Source: Sinorhizobium saheli (GTDB lineage: Bacteria > Pseudomonadota > Alphaproteobacteria > Rhizobiales > Rhizobiaceae). From it: a stretch of DNA of 55,069 nt. This document shows positions 27,335 through 37,000 of this stretch, one piece after another; positions within the stretch are counted from its first letter, which is position 1; every line of letters begins with the position of its first letter. The stretch spans positions 1 to 55,069 of the forward strand of contig NZ_LNQB01000055.1 in NCBI RefSeq assembly GCF_001651875.1. Reading direction: 5' to 3'. The notes beneath the pieces were generated by a model. That model was not told the DNA's origin. It saw only the letters and a program-made list of their open reading frames with translations, and did no database searches. A program made the position numbers and the translations under genes.

Positions 27335-28756
27335 GTGACGAAGATACTCACTCCCGATATCTGCGTGATCGGCGGCGGCGCTGCCGGGCTGTCGGTGGCG
27401 GCGGGCGCGGCCGCCTTCGGCGTGCCCGTCGTCCTCATCGAACGCGGGCGGATGGGGGGCGATTGCCTGAACTACGGCTGCGTGCCGTCGAAGGCGCTGA
27501 TCGCGGCGGCGAAGCACGCCGAGGCAATCCGCAAGGCGGCGGAATTCGGTATTGCGGCGGGGGAGCCGGTCGTCGACTACGAGCGGCTGCAGGCACGCAT
27601 CCGCTCCGTCGTCGACGGGATTGCGCCGCATGATTCGGTCGAGCGCTTCACGAGCCTCGGCGTCGAGGTGATCGAGGCCACCGCCCGCTTCGTCGATGAG
27701 CGGACGGTCTCCGCTGGCGACCGCCTCATCCGCGCCCGGCGCTTCGTCATCGCGACCGGCTCGTCCCCCGCCATTCCCCCTATCCAGGGGCTCGGCGAGG
27801 TGTCGTTTCTCACCAACGAGACGCTTTTCGAGCTGAAACGCCTGCCCGGCCATCTCGCCGTCATCGGCGCCGGAGCCGTCGGGCTAGAGATGGCCGCCGC
27901 CTATCGCCGCCTGGGCACGCAGGTGACCGTCGTCGACGAGGCCGCGGCTCTCTCGCGGCAGGACCCGGAACTGGCGGCGATCGTGCTCGACGGACTGCGC
28001 GCGGAAGGCACGGTGCTTCATGAGCGCACGACGATCCGCTCGGTCGAGCGGACGGAAAACGGCGTCCGGCTTCTCTGCGAAAGGGACGGCGGCCCTTTCC
28101 GGCTCGATGCAAGCGATCTGCTCATCGCCGCCGGCCGCGCGCCCAACCACCTCGCGCTTGATCTCGACGCCGCCGGCATTCGCCACGATGCCAGGGGCAT
28201 CAGGGTCGGAGCGGATTTGAGGACGAGCAATCGCCGCGTCTACGCGATCGGCGATGCGGCGGGCGGGCGGTTCACCCACGAGGCGGCCCATCACGCGCGT
28301 CTGGTCGTGCAGCGGATCCTGTTCCGCCTGCCGGCCGGCAGGCGGCGCGACATCGTTCCGCGGGTGATCTTCACCGATCCGGAACTGGCCGAGGTCGGGC
28401 TGACCGAGCAGCAGGCGCGTGAAAAATACGCAGCCGCGGAAACCGTCCGCTGGGCGTATTCCGGCAACGATCGCGCCCGCACCGACGGCCTCGGCCCCGG
28501 GCTCGTCAAGGTCGTGGTCGGCAGGCGGGGGCGGATCGTCGGGGCCGGCATCGCCGGCGCCGGGGCAGGGGAAATGATCGGTTTCTGGTCGTTCGCGATC
28601 GCCAACCGGTTGACGCTGAAGCACGTCAGCGGCTTCGTGCCCGCCTATCCGACCCTCGGCGAGATTGGAAAACAGGCGGCGATCTCCTATTATTCGCCGA
28701 TGGCACGAAACCGCTTCGTCCGGCTTGCGATCCGGATGCTGCGCGGTTTCGGCTGA
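27335..28756 (+). CDS. FAD-dependent pyridine nucleotide-disulfide oxidoreductase (MerA-like)
   Basis: 473-aa flavoprotein. It has the FAD-binding CVIGGGAAGLS, the redox-active disulfide GGDCLNYGCVPSKAL, the NAD(P)H site VIGAGAVGLEMA, a second FAD contact YAIGDAAG, and the dimerisation domain. The C-terminal stretch VPAYPTLGE has Tyr where lipoamide dehydrogenases have the catalytic His, as in mercuric reductase. The N-terminal HMA domain and the C-terminal Cys pair of true MerA are missing, so the substrate is unknown. GTG at 27335 is the only good start, with GGGGAGGG upstream. It is tightly packed between the TVP38 and kinase genes. Confidence 0.9.
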   Translation: MTKILTPDICVIGGGAAGLSVAAGAAAFGVPVVLIERGRMGGDCLNYGCVPSKALIAAAKHAEAIRKAAEFGIAAGEPVVDYERLQARIRSVVDGIAPHDSVERFTSLGVEVIEATARFVDERTVSAGDRLIRARRFVIATGSSPAIPPIQGLGEVSFLTNETLFELKRLPGHLAVIGAGAVGLEMAAAYRRLGTQVTVVDEAAALSRQDPELAAIVLDGLRAEGTVLHERTTIRSVERTENGVRLLCERDGGPFRLDASDLLIAAGRAPNHLALDLDAAGIRHDARGIRVGADLRTSNRRVYAIGDAAGGRFTHEAAHHARLVVQRILFRLPAGRRRDIVPRVIFTDPELAEVGLTEQQAREKYAAAETVRWAYSGNDRARTDGLGPGLVKVVVGRRGRIVGAGIAGAGAGEMIGFWSFAIANRLTLKHVSGFVPAYPTLGEIGKQAAISYYSPMARNRFVRLAIRMLRGFG

Positions 28757-28765
28757 CGGCAGGGA

Positions 28766-30259
28766 ATGTTGAAGAGAATGACAGAAGACGCGCGTCCGGC
28801 CCACCCGAGTGCGACAGCCCGAGCGGCACCCGGCTTCCTGCGCGGGCTGTCGGGCAAGCTCTTGTTGCTGACGATCGCCTTTGTCATGCTGGCGGAGGTG
28901 CTGATCTTCGTGCCCTCGGTCGCCAACATGCGCATCCGCTGGCTGCAGGACCGGCTGAACACGGTCGCCGCCGCGGCCGTCGTCGTCGACGGCCTGCAGA
29001 ACGTCGAGCTTCCGCGCGCCGTCCAGCGCGAGACCCTGATGGCGACCGGCACCAAGGCGATCGTCATCCGCCGCAAGGACGCGTCGCGGATGATCGCCAG
29101 CGTCGACATGCCCCCGGCGATCGACGGCGAATACGACATCGCCAATTTCACGGCGCTCGGGGCCATCCGCGACGCCTTCGACACGCTGATCTTCGGCGGC
29201 CACCGGATCGTCCGCGTCTACGGGCCGCTCGGCGAGGGCGACGCGACGATCGAGCTGGTGATGAAGGACGGGAAGCTGCGCACCGCCATGCTCGTCTATT
29301 CCCGTAACGTCTTCCTGCTGTCGATCGTCATCTCGCTGATCACAGCGACGCTGATCTTCCTGGCCATCAACCGCATGCTGATCGTCCCGATCAGGCGGCT
29401 GACCAAGAGCATGCAGGAATTTTCCGACGAACCGTCGAGCCCCGAGCGCGTGCTCGTGCCGCCGCAAGGTGAGGACGAGCTGGCGGTCGCCGGCCAGCAT
29501 CTCGCCAGCATGCAGCGCGAGCTGCAGAAGACCTTGAAGCAGCAGAGAAGCCTCGCCGAGCTCGGCCTTGCCGTGTCGAAGATCAACCACGACATGCGCA
29601 ACATCCTCTCCTCCGCACAGCTCATTTCCGACCGGCTCGCCGACGTCGACGATCCCGTGGTCAAGCGCTTCGCACCGACCTTGCTCAGGACCATCGACCG
29701 CGCGGTCGGCTACACCCATGAGGTGCTTTCCTACGGGCGCACCGCCGAGGCCGAGCCGCATCGCCGTTTCGTGGCGCTGAAGCCTCTCGTCGAGGACGTC
29801 GCCGAACTGCTCGCGGTCGATCGCCAGAGCGGCATCGATTTCGACGTCCAGATCCGCGACGACGTGGTGGTCGATGCCGATAGCGAGCAGCTCTTCCGCG
29901 TCGTCCACAACATCTGCCGCAACGCGGTCGAGGCGCTGACGAACCACGAGCCGGAGGATGGCCGCTCGCGGCGGGTCTCCGTTTCGGCGGTGCGGACGGG
30001 AAGCGTGGTGACGATCTCCATCGACGATACCGGTCCCGGCCTGCCGCCCAAGGCGCGCGAAAACCTCTTCGCCGCCTTCCGCGGCTCGGCGCGCTCCGGC
30101 GGCACCGGCCTCGGCCTCGCCATCGCCCGCGAACTGGTGCTCGCCCATGGCGGCACCATCGCGCTGGTGGAAAAACCGACCCCCGGCACGCTCTTCCGCA
30201 TCGAACTGCCGGACCGGCCGGTACGGCTCGATGCCTTCCGCGCCAAGGGCCGCTCCTGA
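28766..30259 (+). CDS. Sensor histidine kinase (orphan)
   Basis: 497-aa membrane kinase. TM1 is at about 31-52 and TM2 at about 182-203, around a roughly 130-residue periplasmic domain, then HAMP (about 204-255). The H box KINHDMRN has phospho-acceptor His275. The ATPase domain shows N box ICRNAVEAL, DDTGPGLP and GGTGLGLAIA. ATG at 28766 follows GGCAGGG and lies 9 bp past the flavoprotein stop, so it is in the same operon. No response regulator is next to it. Confidence 0.92.
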   Translation: MLKRMTEDARPAHPSATARAAPGFLRGLSGKLLLLTIAFVMLAEVLIFVPSVANMRIRWLQDRLNTVAAAAVVVDGLQNVELPRAVQRETLMATGTKAIVIRRKDASRMIASVDMPPAIDGEYDIANFTALGAIRDAFDTLIFGGHRIVRVYGPLGEGDATIELVMKDGKLRTAMLVYSRNVFLLSIVISLITATLIFLAINRMLIVPIRRLTKSMQEFSDEPSSPERVLVPPQGEDELAVAGQHLASMQRELQKTLKQQRSLAELGLAVSKINHDMRNILSSAQLISDRLADVDDPVVKRFAPTLLRTIDRAVGYTHEVLSYGRTAEAEPHRRFVALKPLVEDVAELLAVDRQSGIDFDVQIRDDVVVDADSEQLFRVVHNICRNAVEALTNHEPEDGRSRRVSVSAVRTGSVVTISIDDTGPGLPPKARENLFAAFRGSARSGGTGLGLAIARELVLAHGGTIALVEKPTPGTLFRIELPDRPVRLDAFRAKGRS

Positions 30260-30340
30260 TTTTCCGCCCGGGCACGCCGGCACCGATCCGATGTCCCCGC
30301 AAACGTCACTGCAAAAATGAATTTTTTTGCCGAAAGGCGC

Positions 30341-30369
30341 TTGCAATCCCCAAAAGGACGCTTTAGAGG
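30341..30369 (+). promoter_or_regulatory. Promoter for tRNA-Arg
   Basis: TTGCAA (30341-30346) and TAGAGG (30364-30369) are spaced by 17 bases, with the expected start near 30376, about 30 bp before the tRNA. The -10 box is weak, so this is tentative. Confidence 0.45.
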
Positions 30370-30406
30370 ATCGCCACGCAAGCGGTGGTCACCGCTTCCA
30401 AGGCAA

Positions 30407-30483
30407 GCACCCGTAGCTCAGCTGGATAGAGCACCAGACTACGAATCTGGGGGTCAGGAGTTCGAATCTCTTCGGGTGCGCCA
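30407..30483 (+). tRNA. tRNA-Arg (anticodon ACG)
   Basis: 77-base cloverleaf: acceptor GCACCCG paired with CGGGTGC, D arm GCTCAGCTGGATAGAGC, anticodon stem CCAGA/TCTGG with loop CTACGAA (anticodon ACG), T arm with TTCGAAT, discriminator G and an encoded CCA end. The A at the wobble position would be edited to inosine to read CGN codons. tRNA-Arg genes are common integration sites; the region just downstream has an unusual gene but no integrase. Confidence 0.97.
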
Positions 30484-30711
30484 TTTTTCCTTTCAGTCGA
30501 TTGCCACCAAATTTTGCCCCGCTGGTCATCATCGACCGGTCTCTTGATGCATGTCCCCCGCGCTCCGAAAGAATCGCCGAACATCGTTGCGCGGCGCTGA
30601 ATAGCCTCCGTGGTCGCCTCGAAAAAAAGGCAGCCCCTATGACAGACTGCGGGCCCAAAGCGGTCATCGGAAGGCCGGCGGGGCGTCTTGCCCCCTGACC
30701 ACAGGTGATCA

Positions 30712-31701
30712 TCAAAACAGGTTGCGGCTGTCGCTCCTCGGATCGCCGTTCACCTGAAGAGGGCCGTAAAGATCGGCACGGGCCTTTCGCCGCCACGGTC
30801 GCGCGGGATTCTCCCGATCGATGGTGATGTCCGCTACAGCAACAGCGGGCGCACCATCTGCCGCACATCGTGCCGCCCAGTGACCGGCGGGCGCTGCCAC
30901 CCCCGCAGGGGCGGCGATGCTCTGTGGCGCGTGGGCGGCATAGCTGACCCAAAATGCATTGCTTGCAGCGTGCCCCAATACCTCTGCTTCGAAAGCTGGT
31001 GCGGCGGAAGGCGTCTCGCCTGTGGTTGAGAACAGGACGCAATCCGCTTCATGCCGTTCATACTCGGTGAAAATTTCCGGAAAGTGCGCTTCCATACCGA
31101 GGGCGCAGCCAAAGCGCACACCATCGACGTCAAACGTCACCGGGACTTTTCCTGGCGAATACATGAAGGAGATTTTCGTGTTCGATAGCATCCGCTCGTC
31201 GTAGCGGGTCACCAGCGCCCCACGATCAGAAAGGACATACAGGCTATTGTGCGGGCGATGTGGCGGAGTGAGCTGATGAACCGAGCCGAACACCGTCCAT
31301 AGCTTGAGCTCCTTCGCGAGCTTGCTGGTCGCGTCCAGTTCCTCACGTAGAACCGCCCATTCAAATCTCGCCCAATCAGAAGGGGCGATTTCTCTGGGGC
31401 CACTCTCAGACATAACCCGCTTGTTGGGAGAGCACGTCGCTCCCTCCGGGAAATGTATAAGGCGAGCTCCGGCCTTATGAGCCTCCTCCATGAGGCTGCG
31501 CATTTCTGCGCCGCAGGCGTGAAGCGCCGCAGTGTCGCGTGGATCGTTGAACAGTGATGATTGCGCTACAGCCAACCGAATTGACCGGATCGCGGAATCG
31601 TCCCCTCGGCGGCGGATGTGTTGGAGAGCTGCGGTGTAAGATTCGCCGGTCTTGGCTGCGCGAGCACGTACACGGCGTTTGAGATTTCCGTTTTGCGTCA
31701 T
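30712..31701 (-). CDS. Nitrilase-fold (carbon-nitrogen hydrolase) protein with degenerate active site
   Basis: 329-aa protein. Residues 40-300 follow the nitrilase fold: IRLAVAQSS, LIHFPEGATCS (Glu86 kept), LWTVFGSVHQL, HNSLYVLSDRG and AHFPEIF. The catalytic Lys position (Y-x-K-R) reads YDER (Glu169), and the catalytic Cys position, five before FPE, reads Gly202 (CALGMEAHFPE). Cys199 is nearby but out of register. A basic N-terminal helix (KRRVRARAAKTGESYTAAL, about 8-26) is not part of the fold. It resembles short helices in small DNA-related proteins. ATG 31701 is chosen. The gene lies just past tRNA-Arg and may be acquired. Confidence 0.75.
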   Translation of the reverse strand: MTQNGNLKRRVRARAAKTGESYTAALQHIRRRGDDSAIRSIRLAVAQSSLFNDPRDTAALHACGAEMRSLMEEAHKAGARLIHFPEGATCSPNKRVMSESGPREIAPSDWARFEWAVLREELDATSKLAKELKLWTVFGSVHQLTPPHRPHNSLYVLSDRGALVTRYDERMLSNTKISFMYSPGKVPVTFDVDGVRFGCALGMEAHFPEIFTEYERHEADCVLFSTTGETPSAAPAFEAEVLGHAASNAFWVSYAAHAPQSIAAPAGVAAPAGHWAARCAADGAPAVAVADITIDRENPARPWRRKARADLYGPLQVNGDPRSDSRNLF

Positions 31702-32063
31702 TGTCAGGCCTTTCACGTCCCGGACGCAGTTCCCCAGCAACCCGGCCGAAACGATTGGACCCAAGACAGCGACCTGAGACGGAAGTCCCTTTGCCTCCGA
31801 TAAAGACCATGCTGGGGAAGGTCTTGCGGGGGTTAGGCGTAGGCCACGCCACGGGAAGAATGGCGGTCCGATGTCGATTCGTCAACCGATCGCGAAGGCC
31901 AATTCTGGCGCGAACCTGCTCGTCTCGAGAGCATCACGAACGACGATCTTTCCTCCTCCCACGACGGACAGAGTGCCCCACTGCGGCCGCGCGCCGCTAC
32001 GGCGCGCGGAACTGCCTCCGTTCCGCGTCGCCAGTGAATGGCCCGACGTGCTGGCTCACCCGC
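31702..32063. other. Gene-free stretch between nitrilase-like and deacylase genes
   Basis: No frame here has a recognisable protein. A short GC palindrome (GCGCGCCGCTACGGCGCGC, about 31989-32007) could form a hairpin. The region sits downstream of tRNA-Arg and may be the scarred edge of an insertion, but I see no copy of the tRNA 3' end that would mark an attachment site. Confidence 0.4.
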
Positions 32064-32534
32064 CTATGACGGATGGCTGAAGCGGGCGATTTGCGCATCC
32101 TTCGTCAGGTTGCGGAAGTTGTCGCCGCTCATGTGCACCAGCGTCCTATGGTCGCCGGCCTCGAAATAGACGTCGCTCGCCTTGTCGAGGCTCTCGTCGA
32201 GGATGACGGGAACATCGTAGGCCGAGCCGATCGGCGGCACCGCTCCCGTTTCACAATCGGCAAAGAGCGTGCTGACCTCCTCCTCCGAGGCAAGCCCGAG
32301 CCGCCTGTGCATGACGTCCTGAAGCGTGGAGAGCTCGACGCGATGCGTGCTCGGAACGACGGCAAGCACGTAGCCCATTTCGTGGTGGACGACCACGGAT
32401 TTGGCGAGCCTGTTGCCCGGCACGTGCGCTGCCTGCGCCGATTGGCTGGTCGTTGCGGTCCGATGGTGAGCGACGGTGTCGTAGCTGATGCCTTCGCCGT
32501 CGAGGTAATCCTGAAGTTTCTTGGCCATCGTCAT
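32064..32534 (-). CDS. YbaK/EbsC-type aminoacyl-tRNA deacylase domain protein
   Basis: 156-aa single-domain protein of the YbaK/ProX group. It has the opening LQDYLDGEGISYDTVAHHRT, the conserved Lys in LAKSVVVH, and the end motif VPPIGSAYDVPVILDESL. These proteins hydrolyse mischarged aminoacyl-tRNA, commonly Ala- or Cys-tRNA(Pro). ATG 32534 is favoured by AAGGGG upstream; GTG 32543 and ATG 32528 are possible. It is apparently a lone gene. Confidence 0.87.
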   Translation of the reverse strand: MTMAKKLQDYLDGEGISYDTVAHHRTATTSQSAQAAHVPGNRLAKSVVVHHEMGYVLAVVPSTHRVELSTLQDVMHRRLGLASEEEVSTLFADCETGAVPPIGSAYDVPVILDESLDKASDVYFEAGDHRTLVHMSGDNFRNLTKDAQIARFSHPS

Positions 32535-32664
32535 CGTGGACACCCCTTCTTAAGTGGTGGCGCGGAAGACGATTATTCTCCTCTGATAACGTGCGGAGTC
32601 AACGATGTGCTGCTGCTTGCTCTTCCCAGGCGCCGGCCTCCTCTCTTTGAAGGCGCGTCGGAAT

Positions 32665-33093
32665 TCAGTTGCGGCCGAAAATCTCGAGCGTCCTCGGGTC
32701 GCGAACGCCGTCGAAATAGTGGTCGAGCGCTCTCGCGAAGGCGCCGATCGTCGGGGCGGCCGCTTCGAACAGGGTCATCGATGAGCGGAACTTCAGGTCG
32801 TCCGGCCGGCCGAAGATTTCGAGGGCGCTGCGCCCTTCGACGGCATTGACGGCTTCCGTGCATTCGACGATGCGCCGGCCGAGCAGCGCGTGCCTCAGAT
32901 AGGCCCGCGCCTCGTCGAGGCCCGACAGCGCGTAATATTGCGCCGTCGGCGAATGGCCGAGGCCGGCGATCTGCGGAAAGATGAACCACATCCAATGGGT
33001 CCGCTTGGCGCCGGCGCGAAGTTCGGCGAGCGCCGTCGCATAGGTGCCTTCCTGCGCCTCAACGAAGCGCTCGAGGTCGAAGCCGTCGCTCAT
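32665..33093 (-). CDS. DUF1810 family protein
   Basis: 142-aa protein with the DUF1810 signature: FDLERFVEAQEGTYATALAELRAGAKRTHWMWFIFPQIAGLG and YYALSGLDEARAYLRH. ATG at 33093 has a strong AAGGAAGGCGAG site. The frame stays open upstream into the IMPACT gene, but the family is normally this length and stands alone. DUF1810 proteins (YbiA-like neighbours in some genomes) have no settled function. Confidence 0.87.
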   Translation of the reverse strand: MSDGFDLERFVEAQEGTYATALAELRAGAKRTHWMWFIFPQIAGLGHSPTAQYYALSGLDEARAYLRHALLGRRIVECTEAVNAVEGRSALEIFGRPDDLKFRSSMTLFEAAAPTIGAFARALDHYFDGVRDPRTLEIFGRN

Positions 33094-33121
33094 CTCGCCT
33101 TCCTTGCGGAGTTGGAAGAGC

Positions 33122-33780
33122 CTACCACCGCCGATGAACATGAACCTTGATGAGGCGGTCGTAAAGCGCGGCGATCGTCGCGCGTCGACCGGCGCACATT
33201 CGTCGAGCGAGACGATCGCCTTGCCGCGCGTGAGGTCGGTCACGAGCGCAAGCGTCTCCTGCGCCGCGTCCCGCCGCATCTCGATCGTGAGCAGCGCTCC
33301 GTTTTCCGTGAAGGTCTCGCCGGCGATCGTGACCTGACGCGCCGTCAGCCGCGCCTTGATCAGCGCCAGGTCGGCGAAGTCGCAGGCGATCGTTGCGCGC
33401 TGCCTGTCGACAAGCTCGGTCTTCGCCGCTGCCCTGAGGCAGAGCGCGGCGGTGCCCCCATAGGCCCGCACCAGCCCGCCGCTGCCGAGCAGGATGCCGC
33501 CGAACCAGCGCGTGACGACGACCGCCACCCGGTCGAGCGACTGGCCGTCGATCGCCGCGAGGATCGGCTTGCCGGCGGTGCCGCTCGGCTCGCCGTCGTC
33601 GCTGAAGCGGTAGGCCTGGCCGATGCGCCAGGCCCAGCAATTGTGGTTGGCGCCGGCGTCGGAATGCGCGGCAAGAAATGCCTTGGCCGACTGCTCGTCC
33701 TCGATCGGGCCGGCGATCGCCAGGAAGCGGCTCTTCTTGATTTCCTGTGCCGAGGTCTCGATGCGCTGAAGGGTGAACAT
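33122..33780 (-). CDS. IMPACT family (YigZ-like) protein, probable C-terminal frameshift
   Basis: About 210-aa protein of the YigZ/IMPACT family. It has HNCWAWRIG, the conserved FSDDGEPSGTAGKPIL and VVVTRWFGGILLGSGGLVRAYGGTA, then a C-terminal ferredoxin-like domain. YigZ-like proteins affect translation control, as IMPACT does for Gcn2 in eukaryotes; the bacterial role is unclear. From about 33180 the frame used by the main body reads on into DUF1810, whereas the adjacent frame reads TIAALYDRLIKVHVHRRW and stops at 33122. A frameshift, real or from sequencing, is therefore likely. ATG at 33780 follows GGAAGAAGCGC. The span is not a multiple of three for this reason. Confidence 0.7.
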
Positions 33781-33854
33781 GCGCTTCTTCCGGGTTTGGA
33801 GGGTGATAGCGGATTGGGGAAGGGGGCGCCAGAGGTACGCAGGTCATCAGGGGC

Positions 33855-34022
33855 CGCCCCTCATCCGCCTGCCGGCACCTTCTCCCCGTTCTGACGGGGA
33901 GAAGGGGCTCGCGGCGTTGCCTCGCCCCTCGCAAATTTGCTGCGAGCGATGCCGTCAGCGCTGGGGACGTCCCTCTCTCCCCGCGCGCGTCCGCGCGCGG
34001 GGAGAGAGGGCTAGGGTGAGGG
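33855..34022. repeat. RIME-like intergenic element, long form
   Basis: It begins CCCCTCATCCGCCTGCCGG and contains CTTCTCCCCGTTCTGACGG with its complement. Near 33974-34007 it has a long GC palindrome (CTCTCCCCGCGCGCG paired with its complement), and it ends GGGTGAGGGGC. It is the longest copy of the family seen here and lies between the IMPACT and putA genes. Confidence 0.65.
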
Positions 34023-34048
34023 GCACATCCGGAGCGCCGACGTCGCGA

Positions 34049-37000
34049 TCAGCCGATCGCCATCAGGCTGGCATTGCCGCCGGCTGCTGCCGTGTTGATG
34101 GAGGTCGAGACTTCCTCCACCAGCCAGTTCAGGCAATAGGCGTCCGGGTTTCGGGCGAGTTCCTCGCCCAAGGCGGCCTGGACGAGCAGCAAGGGGCCGG
34201 GCAGTGCCGCGATCGCCTTGTTGAGCTCGCGGATGCGGTCGGCGTCGCCCTCGACGAGCGCGCCGGCAAACGGGCCGTCGGCCGCCCAGTCCTTCGACCA
34301 GGAGACGCGGAGCGCCACGCTCTGGGGCAGGCCCTTGAGCGAGGCCTGCAGGCCCGAGGCTGCGTCGACGACGACGCCGTTGCCGGTCGCAAGCGCCGCG
34401 CCGAGCTGGTGGTAGAGCCCGGACTCGGTCGCCGGCACGAGGAGGATGCGTCCGCGCGGATGCAGCGCATAGAGATTGCGTTCGCCGACCGGGCCGGGGA
34501 GTTCCAGTTCCAGCCCGAGCGCCGAACTGCTGCCGGCATTGCGGGCGGCTTCGGCGTCCGCCCGGGCGCCCTTGCCGTCGAGCCACTTGGCGAAGTCGAG
34601 GAGGGCCGGGTCGGTGTGCACCGAGCTGTGCTGCGGCGGTACCGGCGCCGTCGTCACCAGCCGGCCGAGATAGAGCGGGCCGCCGGCCTTGGGACCGGTG
34701 CCGGAAAGGCCGCGGCCGCCGAAGGGCTGCACGCCTACCACCGCGCCGATGATGTTGCGGTTGACATAGAGGTTGCCGGCCTTGATGCGGCTCGTCACAT
34801 GGGCGATCGTTTCGTCTAGGCGTGTGTGCAGGCCGAAGGTCAGCCCGTAGCCGGTGGCGTTGATGTCCTCGATCAGCCGGTCGAGATCGTCGCGGCGATA
34901 GCGGATGACATGCAACACCGGCCCGAAGACCTCGCGCTTCAGATCGGAGAGCCTGGTGAGTTCGATGATCGTCGGCGGCACGAAGGTGCCCTGTCCCGTC
35001 TCGGCGGCAAGGCCGATCTGCTCCACCTTCCGGCCGAGCCCGCACATCGTCTCGATGTGCTTTTCGATGATGTCCTTGGCCTCGGCCGTGATGACCGGAC
35101 CGACGTCGACCGAGAGGCGATCGGTGCGGCCGATCTGCAACTCGTGCAGCGCCCCTTTGAGCATGGTCAGGATGCGATCGGCCACATCCTCCTGCAGGCA
35201 GAGCACGCGCAGCGCCGAGCAGCGCTGGCCGGCGCTGTCGAAGGCGGAGGTGATGACGTCGCCGACCACCTGTTCGGCAAGCGCGGAGGAATCGACCACC
35301 ATGGCGTTCTGGCCGCCGGTCTCGGCGATCAGCGGGATCGGCCGGCCGGCGGGCGAGAGCCGGTCGGCAAGCTGCGCCTGGATGAGCCGCGCGACCTCGG
35401 TGGAGCCGGTGAACATCACGCCGGCGATCTCCGGCGCCGCCACCAGCGCCGCGCCGACGCGACCGTCGCCGGGGAGAAGCTGCAGCGCGCCGGCCGGAAC
35501 GCCGGCCTCGTGCAGGAGGCGCACGCCTTCGGCCGCGACCAGCGGCGTCTCTTCCGCCGGCTTCGCCAGCACCGGGTTGCCGGCGACGAGCGCGGCCGCG
35601 ATCTGCCCGGTGAAGATCGCCAGCGGGAAGTTCCACGGGCTGATGCAGACGATCGGGCCGAGCGGCCGGTGGGCGGGCCCAAGCGTGCGGCGCGTCTGTT
35701 CGGCATAGTAGCGCAGGAAGTCGATCGCCTCGCGCACCTCGGCAATGGCGTTCAGCACCGACTTGCCGGCTTCGCGCATGATCAATCCGAGCAGCGTCTG
35801 CATCTGCGCCTGCATCAGGTCGGCCGCCCGCTCGAGACAGGCGGCGCGTTCGGCCGGCGCGGTGGCGGCCCAGCCTGCTGCGGCTTCGGCGGCAAGCCGG
35901 GCGGCGCGCCTTGCGTCCTCGTCCGAGGTCTCGGTGACGGAGCCGACGACGTCGCGATGGTCGCCAGGGTTGAGGACCGGCCGCGTTTCGCCGGCGGCCG
36001 GCCCGGTTGCAAGCCGCGGCTCGGCCGTCCAGGCCTTCGCGGCGCTCGCCTTCAGCGCTTCCGTCAGCGAAGCGAGCGTCGCCTCGTTGGAAAGATCGAG
36101 GCCGGCCGAATTGCTGCGAGACGCGCCGAAGAGCTCGCCCGGCAATGCGATCCTGTCGTGCCTCGCGCCGGCGACCGGCATCGCCCGGACGATTTCGACC
36201 GGATCGGCGGTGAGTTCGTCGACCAAAACCTTCGGGTCGTTGATGCGATGGACGAAGGAGGAGTTGGCGCCGTTTTCGAGCAGGCGGCGGACGAGATAGG
36301 CGAGCAGCGTCTCATGCGTGCCGACCGGCGCATAGATGCGGCAGGGCCGGTCGAGCTTGCCGGCGCCGACGACCTCCTCGTAGAGCGGCTCGCCCATGCC
36401 GTGCAGGCACTGGAACTCGTATTTGCCGACCCGAAAGTCCTTGCCGGCCATGTGGTAGATGGTGGCGAGCGTCTGTGCGTTGTGGGTGGCGAATTGCGGG
36501 AAGACCACGTCGCTCGCCGAAAGCAGCTTGCGGGCGCAGGCGACATAGGAGACGTCGGTGTGGATCTTGCGGGTGAAGACCGGAAAATCCTCGAGGCCGT
36601 CGATCTGCGCCCGCTTGATCTCGGCGTCCCAATAGGCGCCCTTGACGAGGCGCACCATGATGCGCCGGCCGGAGCGCCGGGCGAGATCGATGATGAAATC
36701 GAGCACGAAGGGGCAGCGCTTGCCATAGGCCTGCACGACGAAGCCCATGCCGTCCCAGCCGGAAAGATCGCCGTCGAGGCAGAGCTCTTCCAAAAGGTCG
36801 AGCGACAGTTCGAGCCGATCGGCCTCCTCGGCATCGATGTTGAGGCCGATGTCGTAGTTCCTGGCAAGAACGGCGAGCGCCTTCACCTTCGGCAGGAGTT
36901 CGCCCATGACGCGCGCCGCCTGGGCGCGCGAATAGCGCGGATGAAGCGCCGAAAGCTTGATCGAGATGCCGGGGCCCTCGTAGATGCCGCGCCCGCCGGA

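Noticed and set aside
27884..30346. Long open frame antisense to the flavoprotein and kinase genes
   Set aside because: Shadow composition, no domain, and it crosses two well-supported genes.
30484..32063. Attachment-site repeat of the tRNA-Arg 3' end
   Set aside because: I looked for a second copy of the tRNA 3' segment (TTCGAATCTCTTCGGG) downstream and found none.
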